Assembly: GCF_007035645.1 (NCBI RefSeq)
Contig: NZ_AP019632.1
Coordinates: 1,798,001 to 1,862,000, forward strand
Source: Enterobacter asburiae
GTDB taxonomy: Bacteria; Pseudomonadota; Gammaproteobacteria; Enterobacterales; Enterobacteriaceae
DNA: 64,000 bases
Direction: 5' to 3'
Each line of letters starts with the position of its first letter. Within the stretch, counting starts at the first letter, position 1. A program made the position numbers and the translations under genes. The notes under the pieces were generated by a model. The model was not told the DNA's origin. It ran no database searches and saw only the letters and a list, made by a program, of their open reading frames with translations. Shown here in pieces: positions 1 through 9,095 of this stretch.

Positions 1-2
1 GC

Positions 3-305
3 GGGGGCGTTAAGGCCGCCGTTCGTGATTACCGGGTGGCGGTGAAAACCGGTACGGCGAAGAAAATTGACGACAGCGGGAAGTACGTCGATAAATACGT
101 TGCGTATACGGCCGGCGTTGCGCCCGCCAGCGATCCGCGCTTTGCCCTGGTGGTGGTGATTAACGATCCGCAAAATGGTGCCTATTACGGCGGTGCCGTT
201 TCCGCACCTGTCTTCAGCGAGATTATGGGCAACGTGCTGCGTCTGGAGAATGTGAAACCTGACGGGTTACCGGCGGGTTCCGATCACCTTATCGTTATGC
301 GTTAA
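3..305 (+). CDS. FtsI-like peptidoglycan transpeptidase (PBP3 paralogue), C-terminal fragment
   Basis: The frame is open from the left edge, so only about the last 100 residues of a class B penicillin-binding protein are present. The KTG box of the transpeptidase fold is visible (VKTGTAKK), followed by the FtsI-type block YTAGVAPAS and the VINDP segment near the end. Such enzymes cross-link septal peptidoglycan from the periplasmic side of the inner membrane. True ftsI lies in the dcw cluster beside murE; here the next gene is rlmA. This is the position I recall for the Salmonella paralogue PBP3SAL, so I favour that paralogue over ftsI. The catalytic serine and N-terminus are outside the window. 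Confidence 0.85.
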   Translation, partial: GGVKAAVRDYRVAVKTGTAKKIDDSGKYVDKYVAYTAGVAPASDPRFALVVVINDPQNGAYYGGAVSAPVFSEIMGNVLRLENVKPDGLPAGSDHLIVMR

Positions 306-321
306 CCGGGCGTTTATAACC

Positions 322-350
322 AGGGCGAATAGCGGTACACTTCGCCCTTT
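322..350 (+). terminator. Probable terminator after the PBP3-like gene
   Basis: An 8-bp perfect stem (AGGGCGAA/TTCGCCCT) with an 11-nt loop lies between the PBP stop and rlmA. Only three T follow, so termination may be partial. Confidence 0.4.
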
Positions 351-370
351 GATTATGCTCCGGAGTCACC

Positions 371-1186
371 ATGTCCTTCAGCTGTCCCCTTTGCCACGCC
401 GCCCTGACGGATTCAGATAAAAGCTATACCTGTCCGCAGGGGCATCAATTTGATATGGCAAAAGAAGGCTACGTGAATCTTCTGCCGGTGCAGCATAAGC
501 GCTCCCGCGATCCAGGCGACAGTGCAGAGATGATGCAGGCGCGTCGTGCGTTTCTGGATGCCGGGCACTATCTGCCGCTGCGGGAGACCGTCGCGCAGAT
601 GCTGAATGACATCCTGCCGGGTTCAGCCACCGCCATGCTCGATATCGGCTGCGGGGAAGGGTACTACACCGCACGGTTTGCCGGGATCGCACGCGAGAAG
701 GGCGCGTTGACATTCGGTCTGGACGTGTCGAAAGTGGCCATTCGCGCGGCGGCAAAGCGTTACGCGGACGTGACGTTCTGCGTGGCATCCAGCCACCGGC
801 TGCCGTTTGACGATGCCAGCATGGATGCGGTTATCCGCATTTACGCGCCCTGCAAGGCGGAAGAGCTGGCTCGCGTGGTGAAACCGGGCGGATGGGTCGT
901 CACCGTGACGCCGGGCCCGCGTCATCTGATGGAGCTGAAAGGCCTGATCTACGACGAAGTGCGTCTGCATGCCCCTCATTCTGAACAGCTGGCCGGTTTT
1001 AGCCTGAAGCAGGAGCAAGGCGTGGCGTATGAAATGACGCTTAAAGGGGAAGAAGCAACCGCGTTGCTGCAGATGACGCCGTTCGCGTGGCGGGCAAAAC
1101 CGGAAGTGTGGGAAGCGTTAGCTCTACAATCAATATTTAACTGCCAGACGGATTTCAGTATCCACGTCTGGCAGCGCGAAGATTAA
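371..1186 (+). CDS. rlmA: 23S rRNA (guanine-745-N1)-methyltransferase RlmA
   Basis: It methylates N1 of G745 in helix 35 of 23S rRNA using S-adenosylmethionine. The 271-residue product is close to the E. coli length of about 269. An N-terminal zinc site is visible (Cys5, Cys8, Cys21, His25), then the SAM-binding loop DIGCGEG at residues 91-97. The ATG is preceded by GGAG at a good distance. It converges on mntP, and the two coding ends overlap by four bases (1183-1186). Very likely orthologous to E. coli rlmA (rrmA). Confidence 0.95.
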   Translation: MSFSCPLCHAALTDSDKSYTCPQGHQFDMAKEGYVNLLPVQHKRSRDPGDSAEMMQARRAFLDAGHYLPLRETVAQMLNDILPGSATAMLDIGCGEGYYTARFAGIAREKGALTFGLDVSKVAIRAAAKRYADVTFCVASSHRLPFDDASMDAVIRIYAPCKAEELARVVKPGGWVVTVTPGPRHLMELKGLIYDEVRLHAPHSEQLAGFSLKQEQGVAYEMTLKGEEATALLQMTPFAWRAKPEVWEALALQSIFNCQTDFSIHVWQRED

Positions 1187-1749
1187 CCGGCGAAGTGTGC
1201 CCAGAGGATCTGGGCACCAATGCCAATCAGCACAATTCCTCCCAGGATCTCGGCGCGTTTACCCAGCAGCGGGCCGATAAACCGTCCAACCATCATGCCC
1301 AGCGTGGACATAATCAGCGTTGCGCAGCCGATGGCCAGCGCGGTGGCGATAATATTGACCTGCAGGAATGCCAGACCGACGCCGACGGCCATCGCATCAA
1401 GGCTGGTGGCAATCGCCGTGGTGACCAGCAGCCAGAACCCGTGGCGGTGCTGCGGCTCTTCGTCTTCATCATCACCGCCGCGAAAACCTTCAATCACCAT
1501 TCGGCCACCGAGAAACACCAGCAGTACGAAGGCAATCCAGTGGTTCCACTCCAGCACGAACTGGCTGGCGAGCATGCCAAGTCCCCAGCCGATAAGCGGC
1601 GTCAGCGTTTCGATAGCACCAAAAATGAGGCCGGTACGCAGGGCTTCTGAGAACTTAGGTTTGTGGAGCGTGGCGCCTTTTCCGATGGAAGCAGCAAATG
1701 CGTCCATGGACATGCCAAAAGCGAGGAGGATCGTAGCGGAGATATTCAT
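1183..1749 (-). CDS. mntP: Manganese efflux pump MntP
   Basis: Inner-membrane Mn2+ exporter that protects against manganese overload. The 188-residue product equals the E. coli length, so I start at the ATG giving MNISATILL rather than at the longer upstream frame. The family's two acidic transport residues are present as Asp16 (GMSMDAF) and Asp118 ([10 protein letters not shown]). Six hydrophobic segments surround an acidic/His loop ([13 protein letters not shown]) near residue 95. The leader holds a manganese riboswitch and, further up, MntR-type boxes. Confidence 0.95.
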   Translation of the reverse strand: MNISATILLAFGMSMDAFAASIGKGATLHKPKFSEALRTGLIFGAIETLTPLIGWGLGMLASQFVLEWNHWIAFVLLVFLGGRMVIEGFRGGDDEDEEPQHRHGFWLLVTTAIATSLDAMAVGVGLAFLQVNIIATALAIGCATLIMSTLGMMVGRFIGPLLGKRAEILGGIVLIGIGAQILWAHFAG

Positions 1750-1819
1750 AACAGCGTCCAGACCGGGGATATCCATATGACACATCACTGCCCCCAGTAA
1801 ACAGCAGTTGATGTATCTA

Positions 1820-1950
1820 TGGTCTCGCCTGATCGCGCCGCACATAAGATGTGCTGTCAGCGAACCGTACGCGCCACGTTTTTCAACGAGTATGTTGACA
1901 CGTACATTTCCTGCGAGCAGGAAATCGGCTACTCCCCAACGACGGGCGCA
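1820..1950 (-). ncRNA. yybP-ykoY manganese riboswitch upstream of mntP
   Basis: Read on the minus strand, the leader carries the 5' block GGGGAGTAGCC (about 1925-1937), a variable hairpin (GCACAT/ATGTGC) and the 3' block GGCGAGACCA (about 1818-1827). These are the conserved halves of the yybP-ykoY aptamer known in the E. coli mntP leader, where Mn2+ binding raises expression. The aptamer ends about 70 nt before the ATG. Boundaries are approximate. Confidence 0.88.
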
Positions 1951-1955
1951 ACCTT

Positions 1956-1983
1956 AACATATTTTGAGAATATAAAACAACAA
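1956..1983 (-). promoter_or_regulatory. Candidate sigma-70 promoter of mntP
   Basis: On the minus strand, TTGTTG (1978-1983) and TATGTT (1956-1961) are separated by 16 nt. Transcription would start a few bases before the riboswitch. Confidence 0.45.
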
Positions 1984-2081
1984 TGGAGAAGCATTATTTA
2001 AAATGCTTGTTGATAACGATTTTCATTTGTCTTTAAGCGTGAAATTATCGTTAAAAAATAGAGAGCAAATTAACGAAAAGG

Positions 2082-2099
2082 ATATAGCTTAGGCTATAT
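2082..2099. promoter_or_regulatory. MntR-type box 1
   Basis: Inverted repeat ATATAGC-N4-GCTATAT. It has the core of the MntR operator known at E. coli mntH (CATAGC-N4-GCTATG type). About 100 bp upstream of the proposed mntP promoter. Confidence 0.6.
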
Positions 2100-2122
2100 T
2101 TCTTGCGCAAGATAAACACAGA

Positions 2123-2140
2123 ATATAGCCATTGCTATAT
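2123..2140. promoter_or_regulatory. MntR-type box 2
   Basis: A second ATATAGC-N4-GCTATAT inverted repeat with the same arms as box 1 and a different spacer, 41 bp away. The 12-bp palindrome TCTTGCGCAAGA (2101-2112) lies between them. In E. coli, MntR with Mn2+ activates mntP, so paired sites here make sense. Confidence 0.6.
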
Positions 2141-2147
2141 ATTTAAC

Positions 2148-2606
2148 TCATTGAGTTTTAAGAAGTAAATTGTATATTTTTTCCAGATCGTCAATATTCT
2201 TCACCCGAATAAGCAGGCGGCGTTGTTCTAATTGCATCACCAGCACACCGTCTTCGGATAAATTCATCTCTTTAATACGGTTATATTCTATCCACACATT
2301 GGCGAAGAAAAATCCGCGGGATTTAAAAATGATTTTCGGCGTGCGGATCCAGAACAGATAAACCGCCATTAATGCCAGCGCACATAATAACCATGTGGTT
2401 AATATTGCACCATGGCTAGTGACGTTATTGTAAATAAGAATAACGATGAGACCCGCGAAGATAAACGCATCCACGCGCCCGCGTCGCAGAAGGGGAAGGG
2501 AGAGCAGCGTCTCGCCGTGACGGCGGGGCATGATGAACTCGTCATAGATCGCGTAAGCCAGAAGGGCAGCAATAAATAAAACCAGTACGATGTCCGTGAC
2601 AGTCAT
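2148..2606 (-). CDS. yobD: UPF0266 inner-membrane protein YobD
   Basis: A 152-residue membrane protein with hydrophobic segments near residues 5-22, 45-63 and 68-86, followed by a soluble C-terminal domain. It matches E. coli YobD (UPF0266/DUF986) in length and sequence. Function is unknown. The ATG has a strong GGAGG site just downstream of the manXYZ terminator, so it may be read both from its own promoter and by readthrough. Its 3' end abuts the MntR-type boxes. The link to manganese is positional only. Confidence 0.9.
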   Translation of the reverse strand: MTVTDIVLVLFIAALLAYAIYDEFIMPRRHGETLLSLPLLRRGRVDAFIFAGLIVILIYNNVTSHGAILTTWLLCALALMAVYLFWIRTPKIIFKSRGFFFANVWIEYNRIKEMNLSEDGVLVMQLEQRRLLIRVKNIDDLEKIYNLLLKTQ

Positions 2607-2619
2607 TCATCCTCCAGAT

Positions 2620-2644
2620 AAAAAAACCGGGGGCAAGCCCCCGG
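2620..2644 (-). terminator. Terminator of manXYZ
   Basis: GC stem CCGGGGGC/GCCCCCGG followed on the minus strand by seven T. It lies directly after manZ and before yobD. Confidence 0.8.
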
Positions 2645-2660
2645 CCTATAGCATTGAAAC

Positions 2661-3512
2661 TTACAGACCCAGCAGGCCGACTGCGTAGCCCGCGATACCG
2701 ATGACGAAGAAGCCAACGATAATCCACAGCGGGTTCACTTTCTTACGCAGCAGCCACATGCAGGCGAAGGTCAACAGCAGCGGTACCAGGCCCGGCATCA
2801 GCTGGTCCAGAATCGTCTGCACGGTGGTGACGCGCGTCTGACCATCCTGACCGGTGATGGTCGATACCACCAGCGGGATGTTCACGTGCGTCCACTTGTT
2901 AACCAGCGCCCCCATGACAAACAGGCCGAGGATTGACGCCCCCTCAGTCAGTTTCTGCAGGAAGCCGCCGCCCATGTCCTTAACGATGTCCACCCCTTTA
3001 CGGTAGCCGTAGGCCACACCGTAGTAACGGGTCAGCAGGCGCACGGCGTTGAACAGGATGAAGAACAGCAGCGGGCCAAGCAGGCTGCCGCTCATCGCGA
3101 TACCGGCACCCAGCGCCGCGAAGACCGGACGCACGGTACCCCAGAAGATTGGGTCACCGACACCGGCCAGCGGACCCATCAGGCCGACTTTGATACCGTT
3201 GATAGCACCGTCGTCAATCTCTGCGCCGTTCGCACGCTGTTCTTCCATCGCAAGCGTTACGCCCAGAACCGGAGCCGCTACGTAAGGATGGGTGTTAAAG
3301 AATTCCAGGTGACGCTTGATCGCCTGACGGCGTGCTTCGTTGTTTTCCGGGTACAGGCGCTTGATCGCCGGCACCATGGAGAAGCAGAAGCCCAGCGCCT
3401 GCATACGTTCGAAGTTCCATGAACCCTGAAACAGGTTAGAACGGATGAACACGCCACGAATATCACCCGGAGTGAGTTTTTTCTCGGTGGTAGTTTTTGT
3501 CATATCAACCAT
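2661..3512 (-). CDS. manZ: Mannose PTS membrane component IID (ManZ)
   Basis: With ManY it forms the membrane channel of the mannose phosphotransferase system, which imports mannose, glucose and amino sugars as phosphosugars. The sequence is nearly identical to E. coli ManZ, with the family blocks GLMGPLAGVGDP and WNFERMQALGF and hydrophobic C-terminal segments. I start at the ATG at 3512 (283 residues) because AGGTG lies 6 nt before it; a GTG at 3521 would add three residues but overlaps that site. It follows manY by about a dozen bases and is followed by a strong terminator. Confidence 0.95.
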   Translation of the reverse strand: MVDMTKTTTEKKLTPGDIRGVFIRSNLFQGSWNFERMQALGFCFSMVPAIKRLYPENNEARRQAIKRHLEFFNTHPYVAAPVLGVTLAMEEQRANGAEIDDGAINGIKVGLMGPLAGVGDPIFWGTVRPVFAALGAGIAMSGSLLGPLLFFILFNAVRLLTRYYGVAYGYRKGVDIVKDMGGGFLQKLTEGASILGLFVMGALVNKWTHVNIPLVVSTITGQDGQTRVTTVQTILDQLMPGLVPLLLTFACMWLLRKKVNPLWIIVGFFVIGIAGYAVGLLGL

Positions 3513-3524
3513 TTCGCTCACCTG

Positions 3525-4325
3525 CTAGTCCAGTTCGTTATCGAGATCGTTGTTACCAGCAGCCTGCGCTGGGGCACCCGCGACGCGGTTATATTTCGGG
3601 CTGAGCTGGATGTAGAGAATCGCCATTACCGCACCAATCACACCCAGTGCAACCAGGTTGAAGTTGGTGAAGGCAGCGGTCACGAAGCCGAGGTAGAAGA
3701 ACGGCATCAGATAGCCTGCGCGCATCATGTTGATGACCATCGCATAACCGACGACCACGATCATGCCGCCCGCGATGTTCAGACCGCCGGTGACCACTTC
3801 TGGAATGGCGTTCAGCATGCTCTGCACTTCACTGGTACCAACAGAGATCGCTACGATAACCGCCGGGATCGCGATACGCATCGCCTGCAGGAACAGGGAT
3901 GAAACGTGGATCCACGACAGTGCCGTGAGGTTGCCGTTTTCGGCCGCCTTATCCGCCGCGTGCTGGAAGGCAACGGTGATAGTACGAACGATGATGGTCA
4001 GAACCTGGCCTGCTGCAGCCAGCGGTATCGCCAGGGCGATACCGGCACCAATACTCTGGTGACCAGCAATAACCAGAACGGTCGAAATGATAGAGGCCAG
4101 CGCCGCATCGGGCGCAACCGCCGCGCCGATGTTCATCCAGCCCAGGGCGATCATTTCCAGGGTACCACCGATGATGATACCGGTTTTCATGTCACCCAGA
4201 ACGGCCCCAATCAGCGTACAGGCCACCAGAGGGCGGTGGAACTGAAATTCATCAAGTACGGATTCCATACCCGCAATACATGCGACGACGAACACCAGCA
4301 CAATCTGAAGAGTGGTAATCTCCAT
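3525..4325 (-). CDS. manY: Mannose PTS membrane component IIC (ManY)
   Basis: A 266-residue polytopic IIC permease subunit of the mannose-family PTS. It begins with a long hydrophobic segment (LQIVLVFVVACIAGM) and contains the conserved block VACTLIGAVLGDMKTGIIIGG. It lies in the middle of manX-manY-manZ, in the same direction and with short gaps. In E. coli the ManYZ complex is also the entry site for some phage DNA and class IIa-type bacteriocins. No anomalies seen. Confidence 0.96.
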   Translation of the reverse strand: MEITTLQIVLVFVVACIAGMESVLDEFQFHRPLVACTLIGAVLGDMKTGIIIGGTLEMIALGWMNIGAAVAPDAALASIISTVLVIAGHQSIGAGIALAIPLAAAGQVLTIIVRTITVAFQHAADKAAENGNLTALSWIHVSSLFLQAMRIAIPAVIVAISVGTSEVQSMLNAIPEVVTGGLNIAGGMIVVVGYAMVINMMRAGYLMPFFYLGFVTAAFTNFNLVALGVIGAVMAILYIQLSPKYNRVAGAPAQAAGNNDLDNELD

Positions 4326-4371
4326 TGCACTTCTCCTATTACATAAACTTTATATGAGAACCGGCGCGGGC

Positions 4372-5337
4372 TTATTTCCCAACTTTGCCGATCAAATCCA
4401 TCATTTTCAGTTTTTGATCCGTAGAAACCTTACGGGCTTCCAGTTCAATACCGCGCGCATTCAGCTTGTTGAATGCCTCGATATCTTTCGCATCGACTGA
4501 AATGGCGTTGTTGACCTGCGTTTTGCCCTGACGGAATGCCATACCACCAATGTTCACGGAGGTGATTTTCACGCCGCCTTCAACAATGCGCTCAACGTCT
4601 GTCGGGTTAGTGAACAGGAGCATCACGCGTTCACCCGCGTATTTCGGGTTGTTGTAAACGCGGATCATCTTGGCGACATCCACGACGTGCGCGGTAACGC
4701 CAGGAGGAGCAACCTGAGTCAGAAGGGTTTTACGTACGGTATCGGCGGCCACTTCGTCGCTGACCACGATAATGCGTCGAACGTTGGTCTCTTTGGTCCA
4801 GCGCGTGGCGACCTGGCCGTGGATTAAGCGGTCATCAATACGCGCAAGGCCGATGACCATGTAATCGTTCGGGCCCATCGGTTTTGCCGGTGCTGCCGCT
4901 TTTGGTGCCGCTGCAGGCGCAGGGGCGGGTTTTTCAACCGGCTGCGCCTTCAGGGCTTTTACCCCTTCGCGACCGGTTTCAACGGCCAGCGCCACCAGCT
5001 CATCGAACGCCGGATTGTCGTCGCGAGCCATGAAGGTTTCCACCAGCATGGGAATATTAACCCCGGCGACAACTTCATAGTGCTCTTTATCGACGACAAT
5101 GCGGCTGGCGGCATTGAACGGGCTGCCGCCCCATGTATCAACGAGAAACAGCACGCCTTTGCTGGTATCCAGCTTCGCGAGTTGAGCGTTGTACTTCTCT
5201 ATCAGCGTCTCGGCGTTTTCACCGGGAACGAAATCGATCCAGCCGACGTTTTCCTGCTCGCCCAACAGCATCTCTGCCGTTTTGAGTAGCTGCTCAGCAG
5301 CCCAACCATGTGTGCCTATGACAATAGCAATGGTCAC
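4372..5337 (-). CDS. manX: Mannose PTS cytoplasmic IIAB protein (ManX)
   Basis: A 321-residue two-domain phosphotransfer protein. The IIA domain (about 1-133) carries His10 (GTHGW), which takes phosphate from HPr. An Ala/Pro linker (about 134-155) follows. The IIB domain carries His173 in DRLIHGQVATRW and passes phosphate to the sugar. Start is GTG with GGAGGT five bases upstream, a very strong site. First gene of manXYZ; the upstream region has an inverted repeat like a Mlc/NagC operator. Confidence 0.96.
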   Translation of the reverse strand: MTIAIVIGTHGWAAEQLLKTAEMLLGEQENVGWIDFVPGENAETLIEKYNAQLAKLDTSKGVLFLVDTWGGSPFNAASRIVVDKEHYEVVAGVNIPMLVETFMARDDNPAFDELVALAVETGREGVKALKAQPVEKPAPAPAAAPKAAAPAKPMGPNDYMVIGLARIDDRLIHGQVATRWTKETNVRRIIVVSDEVAADTVRKTLLTQVAPPGVTAHVVDVAKMIRVYNNPKYAGERVMLLFTNPTDVERIVEGGVKITSVNIGGMAFRQGKTQVNNAISVDAKDIEAFNKLNARGIELEARKVSTDQKLKMMDLIGKVGK

Positions 5338-5456
5338 TTGCTACCTCCTTTTATTATCATTAATACGCCTGCCAGGCAGCCGTACTGAGAATCGTATTGG
5401 CGAACCGAATCGATTCAGATAAGGGTTAGAGTTCAAAAAAACTAAGACTTCCGCGA

Positions 5457-5482
5457 ATTATTTTAGATAGTGAAAAAATAAT
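5457..5482. promoter_or_regulatory. Mlc/NagC-type operator candidate upstream of manX
   Basis: Inverted repeat ATTATTTT-N10-AAAATAAT. Mlc and NagC bind A/T-rich TTATTTT...AAAATAA sites, and Mlc represses manXYZ in E. coli. Located about 120 bp before the manX GTG. I see only a half-match for CRP nearby. Confidence 0.5.
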
Positions 5483-5603
5483 TTATGTGATGAAGATCCG
5501 TAATTTAGCCACGCGTTACAGATTTATCTGTAGCGTAAAGCCGCTGTGTTACAGAACTTTGCAAAGGAACGTAAATCTTTGCTAAAAACACAGTGTCTCT
5601 GAT

Positions 5604-5813
5604 ATGTTTAGCCTCCGTTTAATCGTTCAGGAGTATAGGGTTACAGCCCACTATATGGACCGTCACCGACGTCAGTCATCAACCAGGCCATTTCGCGCCT
5701 TATTCACCGGCGATCCTCGCCACGTATCAACTCTGTTTACCTCTGTTTTGCCCACGTTGAGTGGGGCACCGTTTCGTCATTCCTTTAGCAGGAGCTTGTC
5801 ATGGAATTCTTAA
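5604..5813 (+). CDS. Possible leader ORF overlapping the yoaE start
   Basis: A 69-codon frame in the 5' leader of yoaE, stopping 13 nt inside yoaE. That geometry permits translational coupling. The product is Arg/Ser-rich with no recognisable domain, and the first ATG lacks a clear Shine-Dalgarno site; an internal ATG near codon 18 is an alternative. I recall a small gene, yoaL, described in the same leader of E. coli, but cannot confirm that this is its homologue. The rest of 5338-5800 holds only the manX promoter region. Confidence 0.25.
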   Translation: MFSLRLIVQEYRVTAHYMDRHRRQSSTRPFRALFTGDPRHVSTLFTSVLPTLSGAPFRHSFSRSLSWNS

Positions 5814-7360
5814 TGGACCCGTCAATCTGGGTGGGATTGCTCACGCTGGTGGTGCTGGAGATTGTTCTCGGCATTGATAACCTGGTGTTTATCGCCATCC
5901 TTGCGGACAAACTGCCGCCAAAACAGCGTGACAAAGCGCGTCTGATTGGTCTCTCGCTGGCGCTGGTTATGCGACTGGGGCTGCTCTCCGTCATCTCCTG
6001 GATGGTCACGCTGACCAAACCGCTGTTCTCCGTCATGGATTACACCTTCTCCGGGCGTGATTTAATCATGCTGATCGGGGGGATATTCCTGCTTTTCAAA
6101 GCGACGACAGAGCTACACGAGCGGCTGGAAAACCGTCAGCACGATGATGGGCACGGTAAAGGCTATGCCAGCTTCTGGGTGGTGGTGCTGCAGATTGTGG
6201 TGCTTGATGCGGTCTTCTCGCTGGATGCGGTGATCACGGCGGTCGGCATGGTGAATCATCTGCCGGTAATGATGGCGGCTGTCGTTATTGCGATGGCGGT
6301 CATGCTGCTGGCCTCGAAGCCGCTGACGCGCTTCGTCAACCAGCATCCGACGGTGGTCGTGCTGTGTCTGAGCTTCCTGCTGATGATTGGTCTGAGCCTG
6401 GTGGCGGAAGGTTTTGGCTTCCATATTCCGAAAGGCTACCTGTACGCCGCGATTGGCTTCTCGATTCTGATCGAGCTGTTCAACCAGATTGCGCGCCGTA
6501 ACTTTATTAAGCAGCAGTCGAATCAGCCGCTGCGCGCCCGTACCGCAGACGCGATTCTGCGCCTGATGGGCGGTCGTCGTCAGGTGAACGTCCAGTCTGA
6601 TTCCGAAAACCATAACCCGGTTCCGGTCCCGGAAGGGGCGTTTGTGGAACAAGAGCGCTACATGATCAACGGCGTGCTCTCCCTGGCCTCCCGTTCGCTG
6701 CGCGGCATCATGACGCCGCGCGGGGAGATCAGCTGGGTTGATGCAAATCTAAGCGTCGATGAAATTCGCCAGCAGCTGCTCTCTTCTCCGCACAGCCTGT
6801 TCCCGGTGTGTCGCGGAGAGCTGGATGAGATCATCGGCGTCGTGCGGGCAAAAGAGATGCTGGTGGCCCTGGAAGAGGGCGTCAACGTGGAAGCCGTTGC
6901 TGCTGCGTCGCCTGCGATTGTCGTGCCGGAAACGCTGGATCCTATCAACCTGCTCGGAGTGCTGCGCCGCGCTCGCGGTAGCTTTGTTATCGTCACCAAC
7001 GAGTTTGGCGTGGTGCAGGGGCTGGTTACGCCGCTGGACGTGCTGGAAGCGATTGCCGGTGAATTCCCGGATGCCGACGAAACGCCAGAGATCGTTGCCG
7101 ACGGTGAAGGCTGGCTGGTTAAAGGTACCACCGACCTGCACGCGCTCTCGCACACGCTGGGGCTGGAAAACGTGATCAACGATGAAGAAGACATCGCGAC
7201 CGTTGCCGGCCTGGTGATCGCCGTTAACGGGCAAATCCCGCGCGTCGGAGATGTGATCGAGCTGACGCCGCTGCACATTACGATCGTTGAAGCCAACGAC
7301 TATCGCGTTGATATGGTTCGTATTGTTAAAGAACAATCAGCCCACGACGAAGATGAGTAA
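5801..7360 (+). CDS. yoaE: TerC-family membrane protein with CBS and CorC domains (YoaE)
   Basis: A 519-residue inner-membrane protein. Residues about 1-235 form a TerC-type membrane domain ([12 protein letters not shown], then [17 protein letters not shown], with paired acidic residues in helices). Two CBS repeats follow at about 300-420, then a CorC/HlyC C-terminal domain at about 430-510. TerC proteins are linked to metal (Mn2+) export, but YoaE's substrate is unproven. GGAG precedes the ATG. It is read toward pdeD, and the two stop codons sit in one 12-bp palindrome. Confidence 0.92.
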   Translation: MEFLMDPSIWVGLLTLVVLEIVLGIDNLVFIAILADKLPPKQRDKARLIGLSLALVMRLGLLSVISWMVTLTKPLFSVMDYTFSGRDLIMLIGGIFLLFKATTELHERLENRQHDDGHGKGYASFWVVVLQIVVLDAVFSLDAVITAVGMVNHLPVMMAAVVIAMAVMLLASKPLTRFVNQHPTVVVLCLSFLLMIGLSLVAEGFGFHIPKGYLYAAIGFSILIELFNQIARRNFIKQQSNQPLRARTADAILRLMGGRRQVNVQSDSENHNPVPVPEGAFVEQERYMINGVLSLASRSLRGIMTPRGEISWVDANLSVDEIRQQLLSSPHSLFPVCRGELDEIIGVVRAKEMLVALEEGVNVEAVAAASPAIVVPETLDPINLLGVLRRARGSFVIVTNEFGVVQGLVTPLDVLEAIAGEFPDADETPEIVADGEGWLVKGTTDLHALSHTLGLENVINDEEDIATVAGLVIAVNGQIPRVGDVIELTPLHITIVEANDYRVDMVRIVKEQSAHDEDE

Positions 7361-7366
7361 GCCGGC

Positions 7367-8965
7367 TTAGCGCAGCGGCATTAACGGCACGATGTGCCCG
7401 TTATGATGCGCTGGCGGGGATGAACTTCCCGCCAGCCACTTCGGAAAATCCCGTAGCGGCATGGGCCGCGCATAGAAAAACCCCTGCAGGACAGGCACGC
7501 CATGGCGGCGCAAGTAGCGCGCCTGCTCCTCCGTCTCGACCCCTTCAGCCACCAGTTCAATATTCAGCCGCTGACCCAGCGCAATAATCATATCCGTCAC
7601 CGTCGAGTTCACGGCGTCGGTACCGATGGCGGTGGTAAACGACTGGTCGATTTTCAGCACGTCCGGGTGCAGCTTTTCAAGCCAGGAGAGGGAGCTGTTC
7701 CCGGTACCAAAATCGTCGATGGCGAGCTTCACCCCTTTGCGATGCAGTTCGCGCACGATGCGATAATCCGCATCCAGCAGCGCATCCCGTTCCGTGAGTT
7801 CAATCACCAGCTGCTGGCGCGGACCGGCGCTGAACCAGAGGCGGTTCAGGTCCTGTATCAATGCCGCGTGACGGAAATGGCTGGCGGCGACGTTAATACC
7901 AATGTGAAAACCGGCGCTGGAAGGGAAGTAGCCTATCTGGCGCACCGTTTCGGCGATGACATAGCGGGTCAGGGGGACAATCTGGTTATGTTCTTCTGCC
8001 AGCGGGATAAACACCTCCGGGGTGATCCAACCCTGACGGGGGTTATTCCAGCGCAGCAGGATCTCCACGCCGGTGCACGCCCGGGTACGGGCATTCACCA
8101 GCGGCTGGCAGAAAAGCTCAAATTCCCGCGCCGCAATGCCCATATCGATCTCCCACGTAAAGCTCATCCGGTTTGCCGTTGCCAGCCAGGCGAGATAGCC
8201 CAGCAGCAGGCTGAGCATCAGCCCCAGCGGCAGCTGGGCTGGCAGGCTTTTTAAAGCTAATTCTCCAGGGCCTGGCCCGCTGACCGTAATGGTAAAAGGA
8301 TTTCGGGTTGATGATTGCCGGAAAAGAGAGCCCTCTTCATCAAACGTCAGGCTGTCGCTGACGCGTTGTCCATAGCGTAGAAAGCGATCGCCTACGGTCA
8401 GCGCCACGTCATTGATGAGCGGGCGCTGGGGCTCGAGGATCATTTTGGCGATCAGATCGATATTGATGATTTCGATAACGCCAGCTTCACCGTCCTGTGA
8501 GACGGGATACCACTGGATCAATATCGGGCTACCCTTAAGCAGCCACTGGTCGCTCGATAAAATCAGCTTCGCCGTGCTGGCTGGGAGTTCTTTCAGGAAG
8601 TCGCGAACGGGCACGTTGCGGCTCCCGAAAATACTTGAGCAATACAGGATACCCTCGTTAATCAGGGCGATGGAGCGTACCGTCTGCAAAATGGCGGCCT
8701 GCTTTCGCAGCGCCAGGTGCGCCTGCGGGCAGGGCTGCCCTACCAGGGGCTGCAGCACGCTGCGGCGGTTCTCTAAAGAAAGCAGGACGTTATCAAGGGC
8801 GCGAACGGTGTGGCTGGTAAAATCGAGGATCCGCTGTTGGTTAACATTGCGCTGTGAAATGAAGCGAATGCCTAACGTCAGGATGAGCGTGAGGAGCGCA
8901 ACCGTGACACAGACGATAACGCGTTTTCGGCGATAGTTTTTAATGATCGTTTGTGCAGTTTGCAT
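7367..8965 (-). CDS. pdeD: CSS-motif cyclic-di-GMP phosphodiesterase PdeD
   Basis: Membrane-anchored enzyme hydrolysing c-di-GMP. Starting at MQTAQTIIKNYRR gives 532 residues, the length of E. coli PdeD (YoaD). The order is an N-terminal TM helix (about 18-38), a periplasmic CSS domain with the paired-cysteine pattern (GQPC...LYCSSIFG), a second TM (about 235-260), then a C-terminal EAL domain. EAL signatures seen are GVEILLRW, ELTERDALLD and DDFGTGNSS. Catalytic residues look intact, with EIL in place of canonical EAL. DsbA/DsbB-dependent redox control of CSS domains is known for the family. Confidence 0.93.
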   Translation of the reverse strand: MQTAQTIIKNYRRKRVIVCVTVALLTLILTLGIRFISQRNVNQQRILDFTSHTVRALDNVLLSLENRRSVLQPLVGQPCPQAHLALRKQAAILQTVRSIALINEGILYCSSIFGSRNVPVRDFLKELPASTAKLILSSDQWLLKGSPILIQWYPVSQDGEAGVIEIINIDLIAKMILEPQRPLINDVALTVGDRFLRYGQRVSDSLTFDEEGSLFRQSSTRNPFTITVSGPGPGELALKSLPAQLPLGLMLSLLLGYLAWLATANRMSFTWEIDMGIAAREFELFCQPLVNARTRACTGVEILLRWNNPRQGWITPEVFIPLAEEHNQIVPLTRYVIAETVRQIGYFPSSAGFHIGINVAASHFRHAALIQDLNRLWFSAGPRQQLVIELTERDALLDADYRIVRELHRKGVKLAIDDFGTGNSSLSWLEKLHPDVLKIDQSFTTAIGTDAVNSTVTDMIIALGQRLNIELVAEGVETEEQARYLRRHGVPVLQGFFYARPMPLRDFPKWLAGSSSPPAHHNGHIVPLMPLR

Positions 8966-9051
8966 GAACGGTCGCCTGATAAGCCACCAGCCACAAAAGC
9001 CGGACGCAACAGTAAAAGTGTAGTGGGGAAAGCAGAAGGAGACGAGAAAGA

Positions 9052-9087
9052 AGAGGGAAATTCGCCCATCCGTTGCAGATGGGCGAA
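9052..9087 (-). terminator. Terminator of sdaA
   Basis: Perfect 10-bp stem TTCGCCCATC/GATGGGCGAA with a 7-nt loop. On the minus strand it is followed by TTTCCCTCTTC, a modest T tract. Confidence 0.7.
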
Positions 9088-9095
9088 AGGCAGTA

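Noticed and set aside
5483..5510. CRP site in the manX promoter
   Set aside because: Only one TGTGA half-site; the second half does not match TCACA.
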